DNA of 64,000 nucleotides from Chitinophagaceae bacterium (GCA_019638595.1 JAHBTJ010000028.1:1-64000); one strand, 5' to 3'. Shown: positions 45,446-55,035, numbered from the stretch's first letter. Translations and numbers: made by a program. The notes: generated by a model not told the origin, from the sequence alone.

Positions 45446-46723
45446 ATGAAACAAAATATAAGATACCATATTTCAGTATTAATAGCAGCAGCATTAGCGT
45501 TGAACGGGTTTTCTCAAAACACAAGCTCGCCCTATTCCATTCTTGGCATTGGCGATATAGAGGAAAGTTTTTTTAACCGTACCTCCGGCATGGCTAATAC
45601 GGGAATAGCTTACCGGAGCACTCATTTTTTGATTAGCAATAACCCGGCTTCCTATTCGGCTTTACAGGATCAGTTTTTTATGGCGGAAGGCTCCGCACGG
45701 GGCAAATTCGTGAGCTATTATTCAAATATGCTTGATAAGAGTACCAGGTCTCAATCGAGAGATTTCAGCGTGAACAGGTTTGCGGTAGGTATAAAAGTAA
45801 ACAAATGGTGGGGCAGCAGCGTGGGGCTTACTCCCTTCAGCACCGCCAACTATTCCTTTTCGGGAAAAAAAGTGATACAGGGCACCGATATTACTACCGC
45901 CGCGGCATATGCCGGAACGGGTGGCGTTAACAAAGCATACTGGGACAATGGGATTAAGCTGGGAAAACATTTTTCCGTAGGGGTGAGCACCGCATTTTTA
46001 TTTGGTTCGCTTAACCAAACGGAAACCCTGGCCGGAACCGATGTAACTGAAAGTATTGTAACCACTAAAAACATATTTCTACGAAATCTTTATATGAACT
46101 ACGGGGCCCAGTTTTTTACCAAACTTGGCTCCAAGTGGGATCTGACACTCGGCGCCGTGTATGCCGGCCAAACCGACCTGCTTGCAGAGTACAGCGTGGA
46201 TATTACCAGCGGATCAACCTCTATCAAAAATGAAGTAACGGATAATGATTATTTCAGGCTGCCCCGCTCAGTGGGTATGGGCTTATCGCTCAGCAAAAAT
46301 AAAAAGCTTACCATGCTGGCAGATTATCGCTACCAGGACTGGGCTACCCTAAAATATCGCGGCGCGGGATATTCCCTGCAAAACAGCAACAGGGCCTCCG
46401 TAGGCGTAGAACTGGTTGACTTCAGGCAGGTATGGCCGGTACTGGTTGAAAAAGTATTTTACCAGGCAGGTATATTCTACAGCAATTCATACCTGAGCAT
46501 CCGTAACGAGCAGCTAAAAGATATGGGAATTTCGGTGGGAATAGGCTTTAATTCAAAGCGCAGCCTGTCAAACCCATTAAGCTCATTAAGCTACCTGGTA
46601 GGATTTGAATATGGCATCCGTGGTACAAAAGCACAGAACCTGATACAGGAACGCTACGGGAAAATAACGCTGACTTTGAGCTACAAGGATTTTTGGTTTA
46701 CCAAAGGCATTAAATATTATTAG
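45446..46723 (+). CDS. outer-membrane beta-barrel protein
   Basis: This 425-aa protein has a signal peptide (ISVLIAAALALNGFSQ). The start SSPYSILGIGDIEESFFNRT and ALQDQFFMAEGSARGK resemble OmpP1/FadL-like or PorV-like barrels of Bacteroidota. Alternating amphipathic strands run throughout, and the protein ends in FTKGIKYY with terminal aromatics. It is translated 10 bases after the DUF4270 lipoprotein gene. The substrate is unknown. A terminator closes the pair. Confidence 0.7.
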   Translation: MKQNIRYHISVLIAAALALNGFSQNTSSPYSILGIGDIEESFFNRTSGMANTGIAYRSTHFLISNNPASYSALQDQFFMAEGSARGKFVSYYSNMLDKSTRSQSRDFSVNRFAVGIKVNKWWGSSVGLTPFSTANYSFSGKKVIQGTDITTAAAYAGTGGVNKAYWDNGIKLGKHFSVGVSTAFLFGSLNQTETLAGTDVTESIVTTKNIFLRNLYMNYGAQFFTKLGSKWDLTLGAVYAGQTDLLAEYSVDITSGSTSIKNEVTDNDYFRLPRSVGMGLSLSKNKKLTMLADYRYQDWATLKYRGAGYSLQNSNRASVGVELVDFRQVWPVLVEKVFYQAGIFYSNSYLSIRNEQLKDMGISVGIGFNSKRSLSNPLSSLSYLVGFEYGIRGTKAQNLIQERYGKITLTLSYKDFWFTKGIKYY

Positions 46724-46765
46724 CCCGAAAATTTGTTTTTATAGATTAATAGAGGGTCTATAAGC

Positions 46766-46795
46766 GGGGGAATAGTCTTATTCCCCCTGATTTTT
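46766..46795 (+). terminator. rho-independent terminator after the outer-membrane protein gene
   Basis: The perfect 9-bp stem GGGGGAATA (46766-46774) with TATTCCCCC (46779-46787), loop GTCT, is followed by TGATTTTT. It lies 43 bases after the stop. Confidence 0.8.
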
Positions 46796-46819
46796 AAAGC
46801 TCATGGCTGATGTTATCAA

Positions 46820-47755
46820 TCAAACATCAAGAAGCACATAATTCCTGAAAGTAAATATTTGCCTGCCATTCAGCACGTTTTTTTCAATGAACGAAAGCAG
46901 GCGGTTTTTAAACCGTTCATGCTTGTGCGGCTCGCGCGGGCTCCTCTCCCGCCATTGGTCCAGCTTTTCCTGCCAGTTGAACCTGCTGATCATACTGTTC
47001 ATCACCGCAGGATGAGATTCTTTGAAAAGCGGGAGTTTACCAAGATCGCCGTAATCAAACTCCTCCGCTTTATATTCCGGGGTAAGATCGCCTTTATAAT
47101 CGCGTGTAAACGACCTGTTCTTCTTCTGCATGTAGTGAGGCGGCCGCACCCATCCGTAATGATATACCTTCGCATCAACTTTAGCTACTTTTAGCTTACA
47201 ACTACCTTCCTTCTGAAAAAAATCCTTTCCGTCAAAACCGGGTATGCGCCGGAAAGATTGCGCATCGCGCCAGGAGTGAATATCGGGCAGGTTGCGTATG
47301 ATCCTTATTTCCCTTGCATACCATGAATGCGATTGCAGGAAATGCCCGTAATCTCCCCAGAAATGTACATAGTCGAACAACAGGCCTTCTACCCCGGTGT
47401 TATGTAATAATGCATGGCAACGTTCGCGGATAACGGGCAGATATTTTTCATGTATCACTTCGTCACTCTGCAGGTAAAACAGCCAGTCACCCTTGCAATG
47501 TTGTTTGGCAATATCGGTTTGCCGCGCATATTCACTACCGTTGGTATATAACTGCGTATTCCAGGTAGTATGTATGATCTTTATTTTGTCCGACTGAATG
47601 CTCTGGATCCCGGCTAAAGTATCATCATCCTCATCGCAATTGCCCAATGCTATAACAAATTCATCTACCAGCGGAAGAATAGACAATATTGATTCTTTTA
47701 CAGGATAATAAAGCTTGGTGGCATTGCGCACCATTGTAAATCCGCTGATCGTCAT
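46820..47755 (-). CDS. GT2-like glycosyltransferase
   Basis: This 311-aa protein starts with ISGFTMVRNATKLYYPVKES. It carries EFVIALGNCDEDDDT in the first acidic-motif position and CKGDWLFYLQSDEVIHEKY in the metal-binding DxD position (SDE here). This pattern is seen in GT2-fold enzymes that modify lipopolysaccharide cores or surface glycans. It is a single gene, convergent to the outer-membrane protein gene. Donor and acceptor are unknown. Confidence 0.7.
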   Translation of the reverse strand: MTISGFTMVRNATKLYYPVKESILSILPLVDEFVIALGNCDEDDDTLAGIQSIQSDKIKIIHTTWNTQLYTNGSEYARQTDIAKQHCKGDWLFYLQSDEVIHEKYLPVIRERCHALLHNTGVEGLLFDYVHFWGDYGHFLQSHSWYAREIRIIRNLPDIHSWRDAQSFRRIPGFDGKDFFQKEGSCKLKVAKVDAKVYHYGWVRPPHYMQKKNRSFTRDYKGDLTPEYKAEEFDYGDLGKLPLFKESHPAVMNSMISRFNWQEKLDQWRERSPREPHKHERFKNRLLSFIEKNVLNGRQIFTFRNYVLLDV

Positions 47756-47975
47756 GCAAAGTTCTTTCTTTTAATAAAGCTCCTATAGCCGTAATATACC
47801 GCTGTAATATAAATAGTTTTTCCGCTATCGGTTGGTGTCTGCCTGCCGGAAAATTTGTATGGAGCAAAAATCCCTGCTCAAAGCAAAGATAACCGGCAGC
47901 AAATTAACGTTCTGTAGTTTTGTGGCTTATCAAAATTCCTGTAGGTTTGCCAATCTTATTAAAGGCAACACTCAT

Positions 47976-50900
47976 ATGAATTTCAACAAGATCAACAACA
48001 TTACAGGATGGATCGTTTGTGTAATTGCTTGCGCCGTTTACATACTTACCGCTGAGCTAAGCGGAAGCCTTTGGGATTGTGGCGAATTTGTGGCCAGTTG
48101 CTTTAAGCTTCAGATCCCGCATCCGCCGGGAGCGCCGTTGTTCGTGATCATGGGGCGGATATTTATCGTATTATTCGGCGATAACCCGCTTACAGCCGCA
48201 AAAGCGGTTAATGTTATGAGTGCCCTTGCCAGCGGCTTCACTATTCTCTTTCTTTTCTGGACCATTACCCACTTTGCCAGGAAGATATATCAAAAAGGAA
48301 ATACCGCGCTGGTATTGACCGGCGAACAGATATTTGCCGTTATGGCCGCCGGTGTAATAGGCGGGCTTGCGTTCACTTTCAGCGATTCTATGTGGTACAG
48401 CGCTGTTGAGGGCGAGGTATACGCGGCATCATCCTTCCTTACCGCCCTGGTATTTTGGATGATCTTAAAATGGGAGCATGCGGCCGACGAAGCCGGCGCC
48501 GACAGGTGGATCGTGCTGATCTTTTATGTTATAGGCCTTTCTATTGGCATACACCTGCTGAACCTGCTAACCATTCCCGCCATTGTAATGGTATATTATT
48601 TTAAAAGATACAAAACCACCGGCTGGGGTATGTTCTGGGCGTTTATAGTAGGCTGCATCCTTACAGGTTTTGTGCAAAAGTTCGTTATTCAATATACCAT
48701 TACCGGCTCGGGCATTTTCGACCGCTGGTTTGTTAACGAGCTGGGAATGCCGTTCTTTTCGGGCTTTACCAGTTATTTTATACTGTTGGCAGCCGTAATT
48801 GTAATAGGCATTACCCGCGCCGATAAATTGATAAATAAGTTTACAGGGTTTGCCATTTGGCTAACAGTTTTCATTTTCCTGTTCGCGTTCCCGTTCATTA
48901 CCTCCTTCTTCACCTTCATTTTGTTTGCAGGTGGTACCGCGCTGGCGGTATATGGCGCTTATAACTACCGGGCCAGGATATTAAGCTTCCTTAAGCTGGG
49001 GTTGTGGTGCTTTGCCTTTATGCTGATAGGATATTCCACCTACCTTACTACCATGATCCGCTCGGCGGCCAACCCATCGGTGGATATGTATAATGTAGAC
49101 AACCCGATGAGCCTGGTGGGCTACCTCGGGCGCGAACAATATGGCGATTTTCCTTTAATATACGGACAAACATTTGCCGCCGACATCAAAAGAAATGCTG
49201 ACGGCACGCCCGACGTTAAAGAAAAAGGCTTCCGCTGGCAAAAGGGTGAAAAAAAATACATCAACATCGGTAAAAATTTCGAGTTCCAGTACGATGCTGA
49301 AGACATGATGTTCCTTCCCCGCATCTGGGATGCCAGTAACGACCAGGGACATGCGAACTTTTACCGGAGCTGGCTGGGGCTTGACAAAGATGAAAAACCC
49401 ACCTATATAGACAATATTAAATGGGCCATAGGCTACCAGATCGGCTGGATGTACCTGCGGTATTTCGGCTGGAACTTTGTAGGTAAGCAAAACGATTTGC
49501 AGGGTATTGCCGGCGTACGCGATGGCAATACCCTTACCGGCATTTCCTTTATTGATAATGCTTTCCTGGGCGACCAGAGCAAAATGCCCGAAAGCCTGAA
49601 AAAGAACAAAGCCAATAATAAGCTTTTCGCACTGCCGCTTATCCTGGGGCTGATCGGCTTATTCTATCATTATAGAAAGCACCGCGAAGACTTTATCGTG
49701 AACTTCCTGCTGTTCTTCTTTACTGGATTTGCCATCGTGTTTTACCTGAATGCGGCAGGCCCCCAGCCACGCGAGCGCGATTACGCTTACGCGGGATCAT
49801 ATTACGCTTTTGCCGTGTGGATAGGCATTGGTGTAATGATGGTAAAAGAATGGCTGTCGAAAGCAATGAGCACCAGGCTGGCAGGATATGCCGCAGCGCT
49901 GGTATGCATGCTGGCTGTACCGGTCATTATGGGCTTCCAGGAGTGGGATGACCACGACAGGAGCAGGAAAAGACTGGCTCCCGACCTGGCTAAGGATTAC
50001 CTTGAAAGCTGCGCGCCGAATGCTATCTTATTCACCTTTGGAGATAACGATACCTATCCTTTGTGGTATGCGCAGGAGGTAGAAGGCGTTCGTCCTGATA
50101 TCCGCGTGATCAACTATAGCCTGTTGGGCATTGACTGGTATATTAATGAGCTTCGTTACAAAATAAACAACAGCGATCCCGTAGACCTGCTTTGGGGGCG
50201 TGAAAAAACAGAAGGCGATAAACGAAACGTGGTTTATTTTAACGCCAATCCCAATATTCCTCAAAATCAATATATCTATCTCGACGAGGTACTTACTAAA
50301 ATAATTGGAAGCGATGATCCCGCAAATATGTTCAATTATGGGCCGGACAACTCGTATAACACTTTCCCCACCCGGAAATTCAGCATACCGGTAGACACTG
50401 CACTGGTACGTTCGAACGGAACAGTAAATGCGAATGACGTCGTTGTAAGCGAACTGCGTTTTGATCTGTCGCCCAACAAAACCGCGATGATGAAAAACGA
50501 CCTGGCCGTACTGAATGTAATAGCCGCTAATAAATGGAAGCGCCCTATTTATTTTACATCGCCTTTCAGCGAGCTGGGTTTTTCACAATACCTGCGTTCC
50601 GACGGGTTAAGTTACAGGCTGGTTCCTGTGCAGCCCCGGCAGCAACAGGGCCCGGGAGGAAATAATATAAATGATGATGTGGCATTTGATAATATGATGA
50701 AGAAATTCGCTTTTGGCAATGCTGATATTCCCGGTGTGTATTTTGATGAAGAGAACCGCCGTCATTTACTGACCATCCGCCAGGCATATGCCGCGGCAGC
50801 GGAAAGCATGGCCGACGATGGCAGGAAAGAACAGGCAAAGCAACTGCTCGAAAAATGCGATAAAGGAATGGATACCGGCAATATGCCCTATGGCATGGTA

Positions 50901-51272
50901 AGCCGCAATAACCAGCATAATATCGTAAGTATCTCAATGATGGAAGCGGCTTATAAGGCCGATTACAATGAACTTGGCGACAGGCTTTTAAAAGCTGTAA
51001 AGAAAGATCTTGAAGAACAAATACGCTATTACGCCGCGTTGGGTAATATGTCGGTTCAGGAAATGATGCAACATATGCAGGATGGCAGCGGCGATGGCTT
51101 AAGCAATAAGCAACGAGGCATATATGGTGAAATTGACCAGGCTTTCCGTGTGCAGAACTATCTCGCGTTTCTGGAGTCGAGATACAAACCCGCTGCCGCT
51201 ACACCTGAAACGCCTGCTATTATTAATACAGACAGCCCTGGAGCAAAACCAGACAGCGCTGCCGCAAAATAA
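47976..51272 (+). CDS. DUF2723 integral membrane protein (PMT-like)
   Basis: This is a 1098-aa protein from ATG 47976 (MNFNKINNITGWIVCVIACA); the frame is open from 47832, but the added 48 residues are not family-like. The first 330 residues hold many membrane segments and the conserved SLWDCGEFVASCFKLQIPHP and GLAFTFSDSMWYSAVEGEVY blocks, which recall protein O-mannosyltransferase-type GT-C enzymes. A large soluble region follows (RERDYAYAGSYYAFAVW, FTFGDNDTYPLWYAQEVEGV). DUF2723 proteins are universal in Bacteroidota and probably act in surface protein or lipid glycosylation. Confidence 0.85.
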   Translation: MNFNKINNITGWIVCVIACAVYILTAELSGSLWDCGEFVASCFKLQIPHPPGAPLFVIMGRIFIVLFGDNPLTAAKAVNVMSALASGFTILFLFWTITHFARKIYQKGNTALVLTGEQIFAVMAAGVIGGLAFTFSDSMWYSAVEGEVYAASSFLTALVFWMILKWEHAADEAGADRWIVLIFYVIGLSIGIHLLNLLTIPAIVMVYYFKRYKTTGWGMFWAFIVGCILTGFVQKFVIQYTITGSGIFDRWFVNELGMPFFSGFTSYFILLAAVIVIGITRADKLINKFTGFAIWLTVFIFLFAFPFITSFFTFILFAGGTALAVYGAYNYRARILSFLKLGLWCFAFMLIGYSTYLTTMIRSAANPSVDMYNVDNPMSLVGYLGREQYGDFPLIYGQTFAADIKRNADGTPDVKEKGFRWQKGEKKYINIGKNFEFQYDAEDMMFLPRIWDASNDQGHANFYRSWLGLDKDEKPTYIDNIKWAIGYQIGWMYLRYFGWNFVGKQNDLQGIAGVRDGNTLTGISFIDNAFLGDQSKMPESLKKNKANNKLFALPLILGLIGLFYHYRKHREDFIVNFLLFFFTGFAIVFYLNAAGPQPRERDYAYAGSYYAFAVWIGIGVMMVKEWLSKAMSTRLAGYAAALVCMLAVPVIMGFQEWDDHDRSRKRLAPDLAKDYLESCAPNAILFTFGDNDTYPLWYAQEVEGVRPDIRVINYSLLGIDWYINELRYKINNSDPVDLLWGREKTEGDKRNVVYFNANPNIPQNQYIYLDEVLTKIIGSDDPANMFNYGPDNSYNTFPTRKFSIPVDTALVRSNGTVNANDVVVSELRFDLSPNKTAMMKNDLAVLNVIAANKWKRPIYFTSPFSELGFSQYLRSDGLSYRLVPVQPRQQQGPGGNNINDDVAFDNMMKKFAFGNADIPGVYFDEENRRHLLTIRQAYAAAAESMADDGRKEQAKQLLEKCDKGMDTGNMPYGMVSRNNQHNIVSISMMEAAYKADYNELGDRLLKAVKKDLEEQIRYYAALGNMSVQEMMQHMQDGSGDGLSNKQRGIYGEIDQAFRVQNYLAFLESRYKPAAATPETPAIINTDSPGAKPDSAAAK

Positions 51273-51286
51273 GGAACTATTGGATT

Positions 51287-53257
51287 ATGCTCGCCGGACT
51301 GCAGGATGTTACGTTTGAATTTGGAGCAAGAATCATTGTAGAAAATGCTACCTGGCATATACAACCCAATGAACGGATTGGTTTAATTGGATATAACGGA
51401 ACAGGAAAGTCTACATTGCTAAAGGTACTGGTAGGAGAATACCTGCCTTCTGCCGGCAGTGTGGAAAGGGGCAGAGGAATCAGCATCGGGTATCTTCACC
51501 AGGATCTGCTGAGCTTTGATACCAATGAGTCTATCTTCCAGGTAGCTTTAAGCGCTTTTGAAAAAATACTGGCGCTTGAAAAGCAAATTGAAGACCTGGG
51601 CAAACGGCTTGAAAAAGAGCACGAGAATGAGGCGCTGGTGCACGAATATTCAGACAAGCTGCATGAGCTGGATACGCTTGGCGGATACAATATCCATCAC
51701 CAGACAGAAGAAGTATTACAGGGGCTTGGTTTTGCCAATGCCGACCTGCAACGCCCGTACAAAGAATTCAGCGGAGGCTGGCGCATGCGGGTATTGCTGG
51801 CTAAAATGATATTGCAGCAACCCGACCTGCTGCTACTGGATGAGCCTACCAACCACCTTGATCTTCCCTCTATAGAATGGCTGGAGAAATACCTGGCGCA
51901 TTATAAAGGTGCGGTTGTAATAGTAAGTCACGATAAGTACTTTCTCAACCGCATGGTTACCAAAATAGTGGAGCTGTACCAGCAGCAACTGCATTTTTAT
52001 AACGGCAACTTCGATTTTTATGAAGTAGAGAAAGCCATGCGCCTTGAATTGCAGCAAAGGGCTTTCGAAAACCAGCAGGAATATATCCGCCAGCAGGAGC
52101 GGTTCATAGAACGTTTCCGGGCCAAAGCCACCAAAGCCGCTGCCGCGCAAAGCGCCATGAAAAGACTCGACAAGCTGGAAAGGATTGAAGATGTGTCTGT
52201 AGACCGCCCGGAGATCAGGATCAATTTCCAGGTGGATAAAATACCGGGCAAAGTGATCTGTACATTAAAACATGTTACTAAAAAGTTCGGCAATATCAGG
52301 ATAGTAGAAAATACCGGGGCCGAAATAAACCGGGGCGATAAGATAGCATTGATAGGCGCTAACGGTAAGGGTAAATCCACGCTGCTGCGTATTGTTGCGG
52401 GCACCGAGCCTTTTGAAGGAGAAAGAATATGGGGGCATAATGTAGATGAAAGCTTTTACGCACAGCACCAGCTGGAAGCGCTGAATGTACAGCAAACACT
52501 GCTGGAAGAAATGAAAAATTGCGGCAGCCAGAAAACAGAGCAGGAATTGCGTACTTTACTGGGATGCTTTTTATTCAGCGGCGAAGATGTAGATAAAAAA
52601 ATAAAAGTATTAAGCGGCGGTGAAAAGGCCAGGGTTGCTTTAGCCAAAACCATTGTAAGCAAGGCTAATTTTCTTATATTGGATGAGCCTACTAACCACC
52701 TCGACCTGTTGTCTATAGACCTTTTAATTGAGGCGTTGAATAAATACCAGGGCAGCCTGATACTGGTAAGTCACGACCGTCATTTTATTTCGAAAACCGC
52801 CAATCGTATATGGGAGATTGACAATTATGAAATAAAGGACTTTGCCGGTGGATATGATGAATGGATGGAGTGGAAAGAAAGAAAAAAATCGGAGGCTGCC
52901 AGGCAAAACCAGGCTCAGGCAAAGCCGGAAAAAAAGCAACCGGAGCAAAAGCCTGCTGAAGAAATTAAGCCGCAACCTGCTGCCAAGCCCAATGCCCCGA
53001 TAGATAAAGAATTAAAAAAAGAATTACAAAAGCAGCAACGCAACCTGCAACTGCTGGAGGAAAAGTTAGCAACCCTCACACAACAAAAAAAGAACCTGGA
53101 ATCGCAACTGGCATTACCTGAAATATATTCCGATAAAAACAAATTTCTTACAACCGAAGCGGAATATAAAAAGATCAGCACTACGCTTGAGGCCACCAAC
53201 AACGAATACGAAGCGGTGTTTGAAAAGCTGATGGAACTGGAAGAGAGGGGTAAGTAA
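51287..53257 (+). CDS. ABC-F family ATPase (Uup/EttA-like)
   Basis: This 656-aa soluble protein has two ABC domains. The first has Walker A GYNGTGKSTLLKVL and signature FSGGWRMRVLLAKM. The second has GANGKGKSTLLRIV and LSGGEKARVALAKT. A basic arm or linker between them is rich in Arg/Gln (QQERFIERFRAKATKAAAAQ). The C-terminal 100 residues form a Lys/Gln/Glu-rich coiled coil, as in Uup. It lacks membrane segments, so it acts on ribosomes rather than in transport. It starts 14 bases after the DUF2723 gene. Confidence 0.92.
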   Translation: MLAGLQDVTFEFGARIIVENATWHIQPNERIGLIGYNGTGKSTLLKVLVGEYLPSAGSVERGRGISIGYLHQDLLSFDTNESIFQVALSAFEKILALEKQIEDLGKRLEKEHENEALVHEYSDKLHELDTLGGYNIHHQTEEVLQGLGFANADLQRPYKEFSGGWRMRVLLAKMILQQPDLLLLDEPTNHLDLPSIEWLEKYLAHYKGAVVIVSHDKYFLNRMVTKIVELYQQQLHFYNGNFDFYEVEKAMRLELQQRAFENQQEYIRQQERFIERFRAKATKAAAAQSAMKRLDKLERIEDVSVDRPEIRINFQVDKIPGKVICTLKHVTKKFGNIRIVENTGAEINRGDKIALIGANGKGKSTLLRIVAGTEPFEGERIWGHNVDESFYAQHQLEALNVQQTLLEEMKNCGSQKTEQELRTLLGCFLFSGEDVDKKIKVLSGGEKARVALAKTIVSKANFLILDEPTNHLDLLSIDLLIEALNKYQGSLILVSHDRHFISKTANRIWEIDNYEIKDFAGGYDEWMEWKERKKSEAARQNQAQAKPEKKQPEQKPAEEIKPQPAAKPNAPIDKELKKELQKQQRNLQLLEEKLATLTQQKKNLESQLALPEIYSDKNKFLTTEAEYKKISTTLEATNNEYEAVFEKLMELEERGK

Positions 53258-53586
53258 GGGGCGGGCGATGGGCTGTCGGCTATCAGCGATGAGCTGTGGG
53301 CTGTGGGGCATCCAAGTCCCCGGAGTAATTTTACAAATTCCCCGTAGAAAATAGTAATGATGCTAAAGTTTGAAAAGCTGTATTTTTCCTTTAGTTCATA
53401 GTATTAGAATGTTAAAGCACTGCATTGTAATAGAAACCCGGGATTGTTCGTATTTAATTCACTGCACATCAAAATACCCTTATAAATGTCAGTGAATTGA
53501 AATTGTAGATTTTTTTGATGATTTCAAAAGGGAGTATGATCTTCTTTCAACCAAAATGTAGATTTCATCTGCAGGTCAATTAAAAC
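53258..53586. other. intergenic stretch with a dispersed-repeat copy and a spaced inverted repeat
   Basis: This 329-base gap separates the ABC-F gene from the peptide-export locus. At 53269-53308 it holds a short copy of the dispersed repeat family. A 9-bp inverted repeat (AATTCACTG at 53456-53464, CAGTGAATT at 53490-53498) may act as a terminator or operator but has no clean T-run. No coding potential is seen. Confidence 0.45.
53269..53308. repeat. dispersed intergenic repeat, site 13 (short)
   Basis: Only the TGGGCTGTCGGCTATCAGCG-type part is present. Confidence 0.6.
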
Positions 53587-54699
53587 CTACTCCAAAGAAT
53601 TAGTATCTATATTCTTTTTGCAGATAACTCCGTCCTGGTTTACAAGAAATGTAGTTGGGAAAGATTTTATAAACAATTTTTCAGAGGAATCGCCAGAAAA
53701 ATCAACAAACTGCGGCCAGCATAACTCATTAGTATTTATAACTGACTTTAATTGTTGAAGCTGAGTCTTTGCATCAACAGATATTCCAATAATTTCAAAA
53801 CCGTAAATTTTATATTTATCATAAAGCCTTTTATAAGCTGGAAAAGCTTTTAAACAGGGAGTACAGTCACTAAACCAGTAATCAATAAGAATATATTTTT
53901 TGCCATACTTAGAAACGTCAAATAATGTAGCCATACTTGAAGTATCGCTTAACTTCAAAATCGGAAATGGCGAGTTGACTGACAATGATTTTGCCCGTTC
54001 AAGTATTTTTTGAAATTGTCTTCCTGTTTCTGTGTTCTTAAGCTTATTGCTTAAAGAGTTAAATGCCACTAAGTATTCTGATTTATATCCCCAAGATTCA
54101 AATCTTTCTATAAGTTTCCATAATGCCACATAAGAGTTTGGCTTTCTCTTACAATATTCTACCAGGAGAGAATCACCTTCGAATACCAACTTAGATCGTA
54201 ACAACTCAAACTTTTTCATGGAGTCAGCAGGTGGTGATTCATTGAATTTTTCATAGAGTTCATCTGTTTTGTCGTCAAGTTTCAAACCGGAAGTTATTAA
54301 TGATTTAAAAAACGGCATGTAGAGGTTTCGAATTTCATCTTGAATCGTAGAATGGGAAATTATGGGCGATACATAACCACTTATAGAGTCTACAAATACT
54401 TCCTGATTTTTTGGTTCAATAATTAAAACTCCTGTCTCATTGCTAAATCTGGGGCCCACTATCAACAATCTGTAAGCGAAAGGTTCTTTATAGCGGGAGT
54501 TTATGCTAAGCGAAAATTTTCCATTATGAACTTCAGAAGAGTCAAGTTGGTTTTTTGATTCTTCGAATTCTTTGCTGACCGGGACTAAAAACACTTTGCC
54601 AGAATCCATACCATTGATCCTTCCTTTAATAAAATAAAAACCTTGCCCCGATGATATACCGGTTGCTAATAAAGCAACTACTATAAGAAAGTATTTCAT
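53587..54699 (-). CDS. secreted TlpA-like thioredoxin (with DUF4369-type N-terminal domain)
   Basis: This 370-aa protein has a signal peptide (LIVVALLATGISSGQ). An N-terminal beta-rich domain (FYFIKGRINGMDSGKVFLVP, DUF4369-like) and a helical middle follow. The C-terminal thioredoxin-fold domain has the active site Cys279-Thr-Pro-Cys282 in DYWFSDCTPCLKAFPAY. It is a periplasmic thiol-disulfide exchange protein. It lies downstream of the Cys-rich precursor gene on the same strand, behind a stable hairpin. Handling of the peptide's disulfides is a reasonable inference. Confidence 0.82.
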   Translation of the reverse strand: MKYFLIVVALLATGISSGQGFYFIKGRINGMDSGKVFLVPVSKEFEESKNQLDSSEVHNGKFSLSINSRYKEPFAYRLLIVGPRFSNETGVLIIEPKNQEVFVDSISGYVSPIISHSTIQDEIRNLYMPFFKSLITSGLKLDDKTDELYEKFNESPPADSMKKFELLRSKLVFEGDSLLVEYCKRKPNSYVALWKLIERFESWGYKSEYLVAFNSLSNKLKNTETGRQFQKILERAKSLSVNSPFPILKLSDTSSMATLFDVSKYGKKYILIDYWFSDCTPCLKAFPAYKRLYDKYKIYGFEIIGISVDAKTQLQQLKSVINTNELCWPQFVDFSGDSSEKLFIKSFPTTFLVNQDGVICKKNIDTNSLE

Positions 54700-54716
54700 T
54701 AATACTGTTATTAGAA

Positions 54717-54759
54717 TAGTTAGGATAGGTTAATAGCAAATATTAGCCTACCCTAACTA
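54717..54759 (-). promoter_or_regulatory. stable 19-bp hairpin between the peptide precursor and tlpA-like genes
   Basis: An inverted repeat of 19 bases (54717-54735 and 54741-54759) has two non-perfect pairs and a 5-nt loop. It begins 18 bases before the TlpA-like start codon. No T-run follows on either strand, so it looks like an mRNA processing or stability element, or an operator, rather than a terminator. It could separate expression of the precursor from the downstream gene. Confidence 0.5.
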
Positions 54760-54811
54760 TGTTAGATACTAATAGTTCTAAAGTTTGCGATCTTCTCTTA
54801 CAAAACTGCCC

Positions 54812-55035
54812 CTATGCATAATATCTTTTTGCACATACTTTTCCATATCCCACACAAGAAGGAGATTCTCTACATTCTTGCGTAGAGCGACAACTGTCAT
54901 CACTAGAGCATCGAATACATACAGCGGAAGCGGAGCTACCACTGCCATCGTCGCCACCCATATTTTTTTTAACTGCTCTCTCGACAACACTTCTGTGCTG
55001 TCATAATCCAGAAAGTTTAATTTTAACTTTTTCAT
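54812..55035 (-). pseudogene. double-glycine-leader, six-Cys secreted peptide precursor (frameshifted as read)
   Basis: From ATG 55035 the frame encodes MKKLKLNFLDYDSTEVLSRE then QLKK, the usual leader of Bacteroidota GG-type natural-product/bacteriocin precursors. At the A8 tract (54963-54970) the frame shifts. One frame over, the DNA continues as MGGDDGSGSSASAVCIRCSS, DDSCRSTQECRESPSC, VGYGKVCAKRYYA and stop 54812-54814. Joined, the leader ends in LSREQLKK-x-MGG (consensus LSxxELxxIxGG) and the core has 46 residues with six cysteines. One added base (or minus two) in 54959-54970 restores it. The unshifted frame (to 54778) is a hydrophobic protein without family features. Decay, sequencing error or slippage are all open. 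Confidence 0.7.
54963..54970 (-). other. A8 homopolymer at the leader/core frame change
   Basis: Eight T residues on the plus strand (A8 in the mRNA) lie exactly where the leader frame must change to the GG-plus-core frame. Loss of one A here, or of one A in the adjoining ATAATGGG, explains the break. The second alternative would restore Ile at position -4 of the cleavage consensus. Confidence 0.75.
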
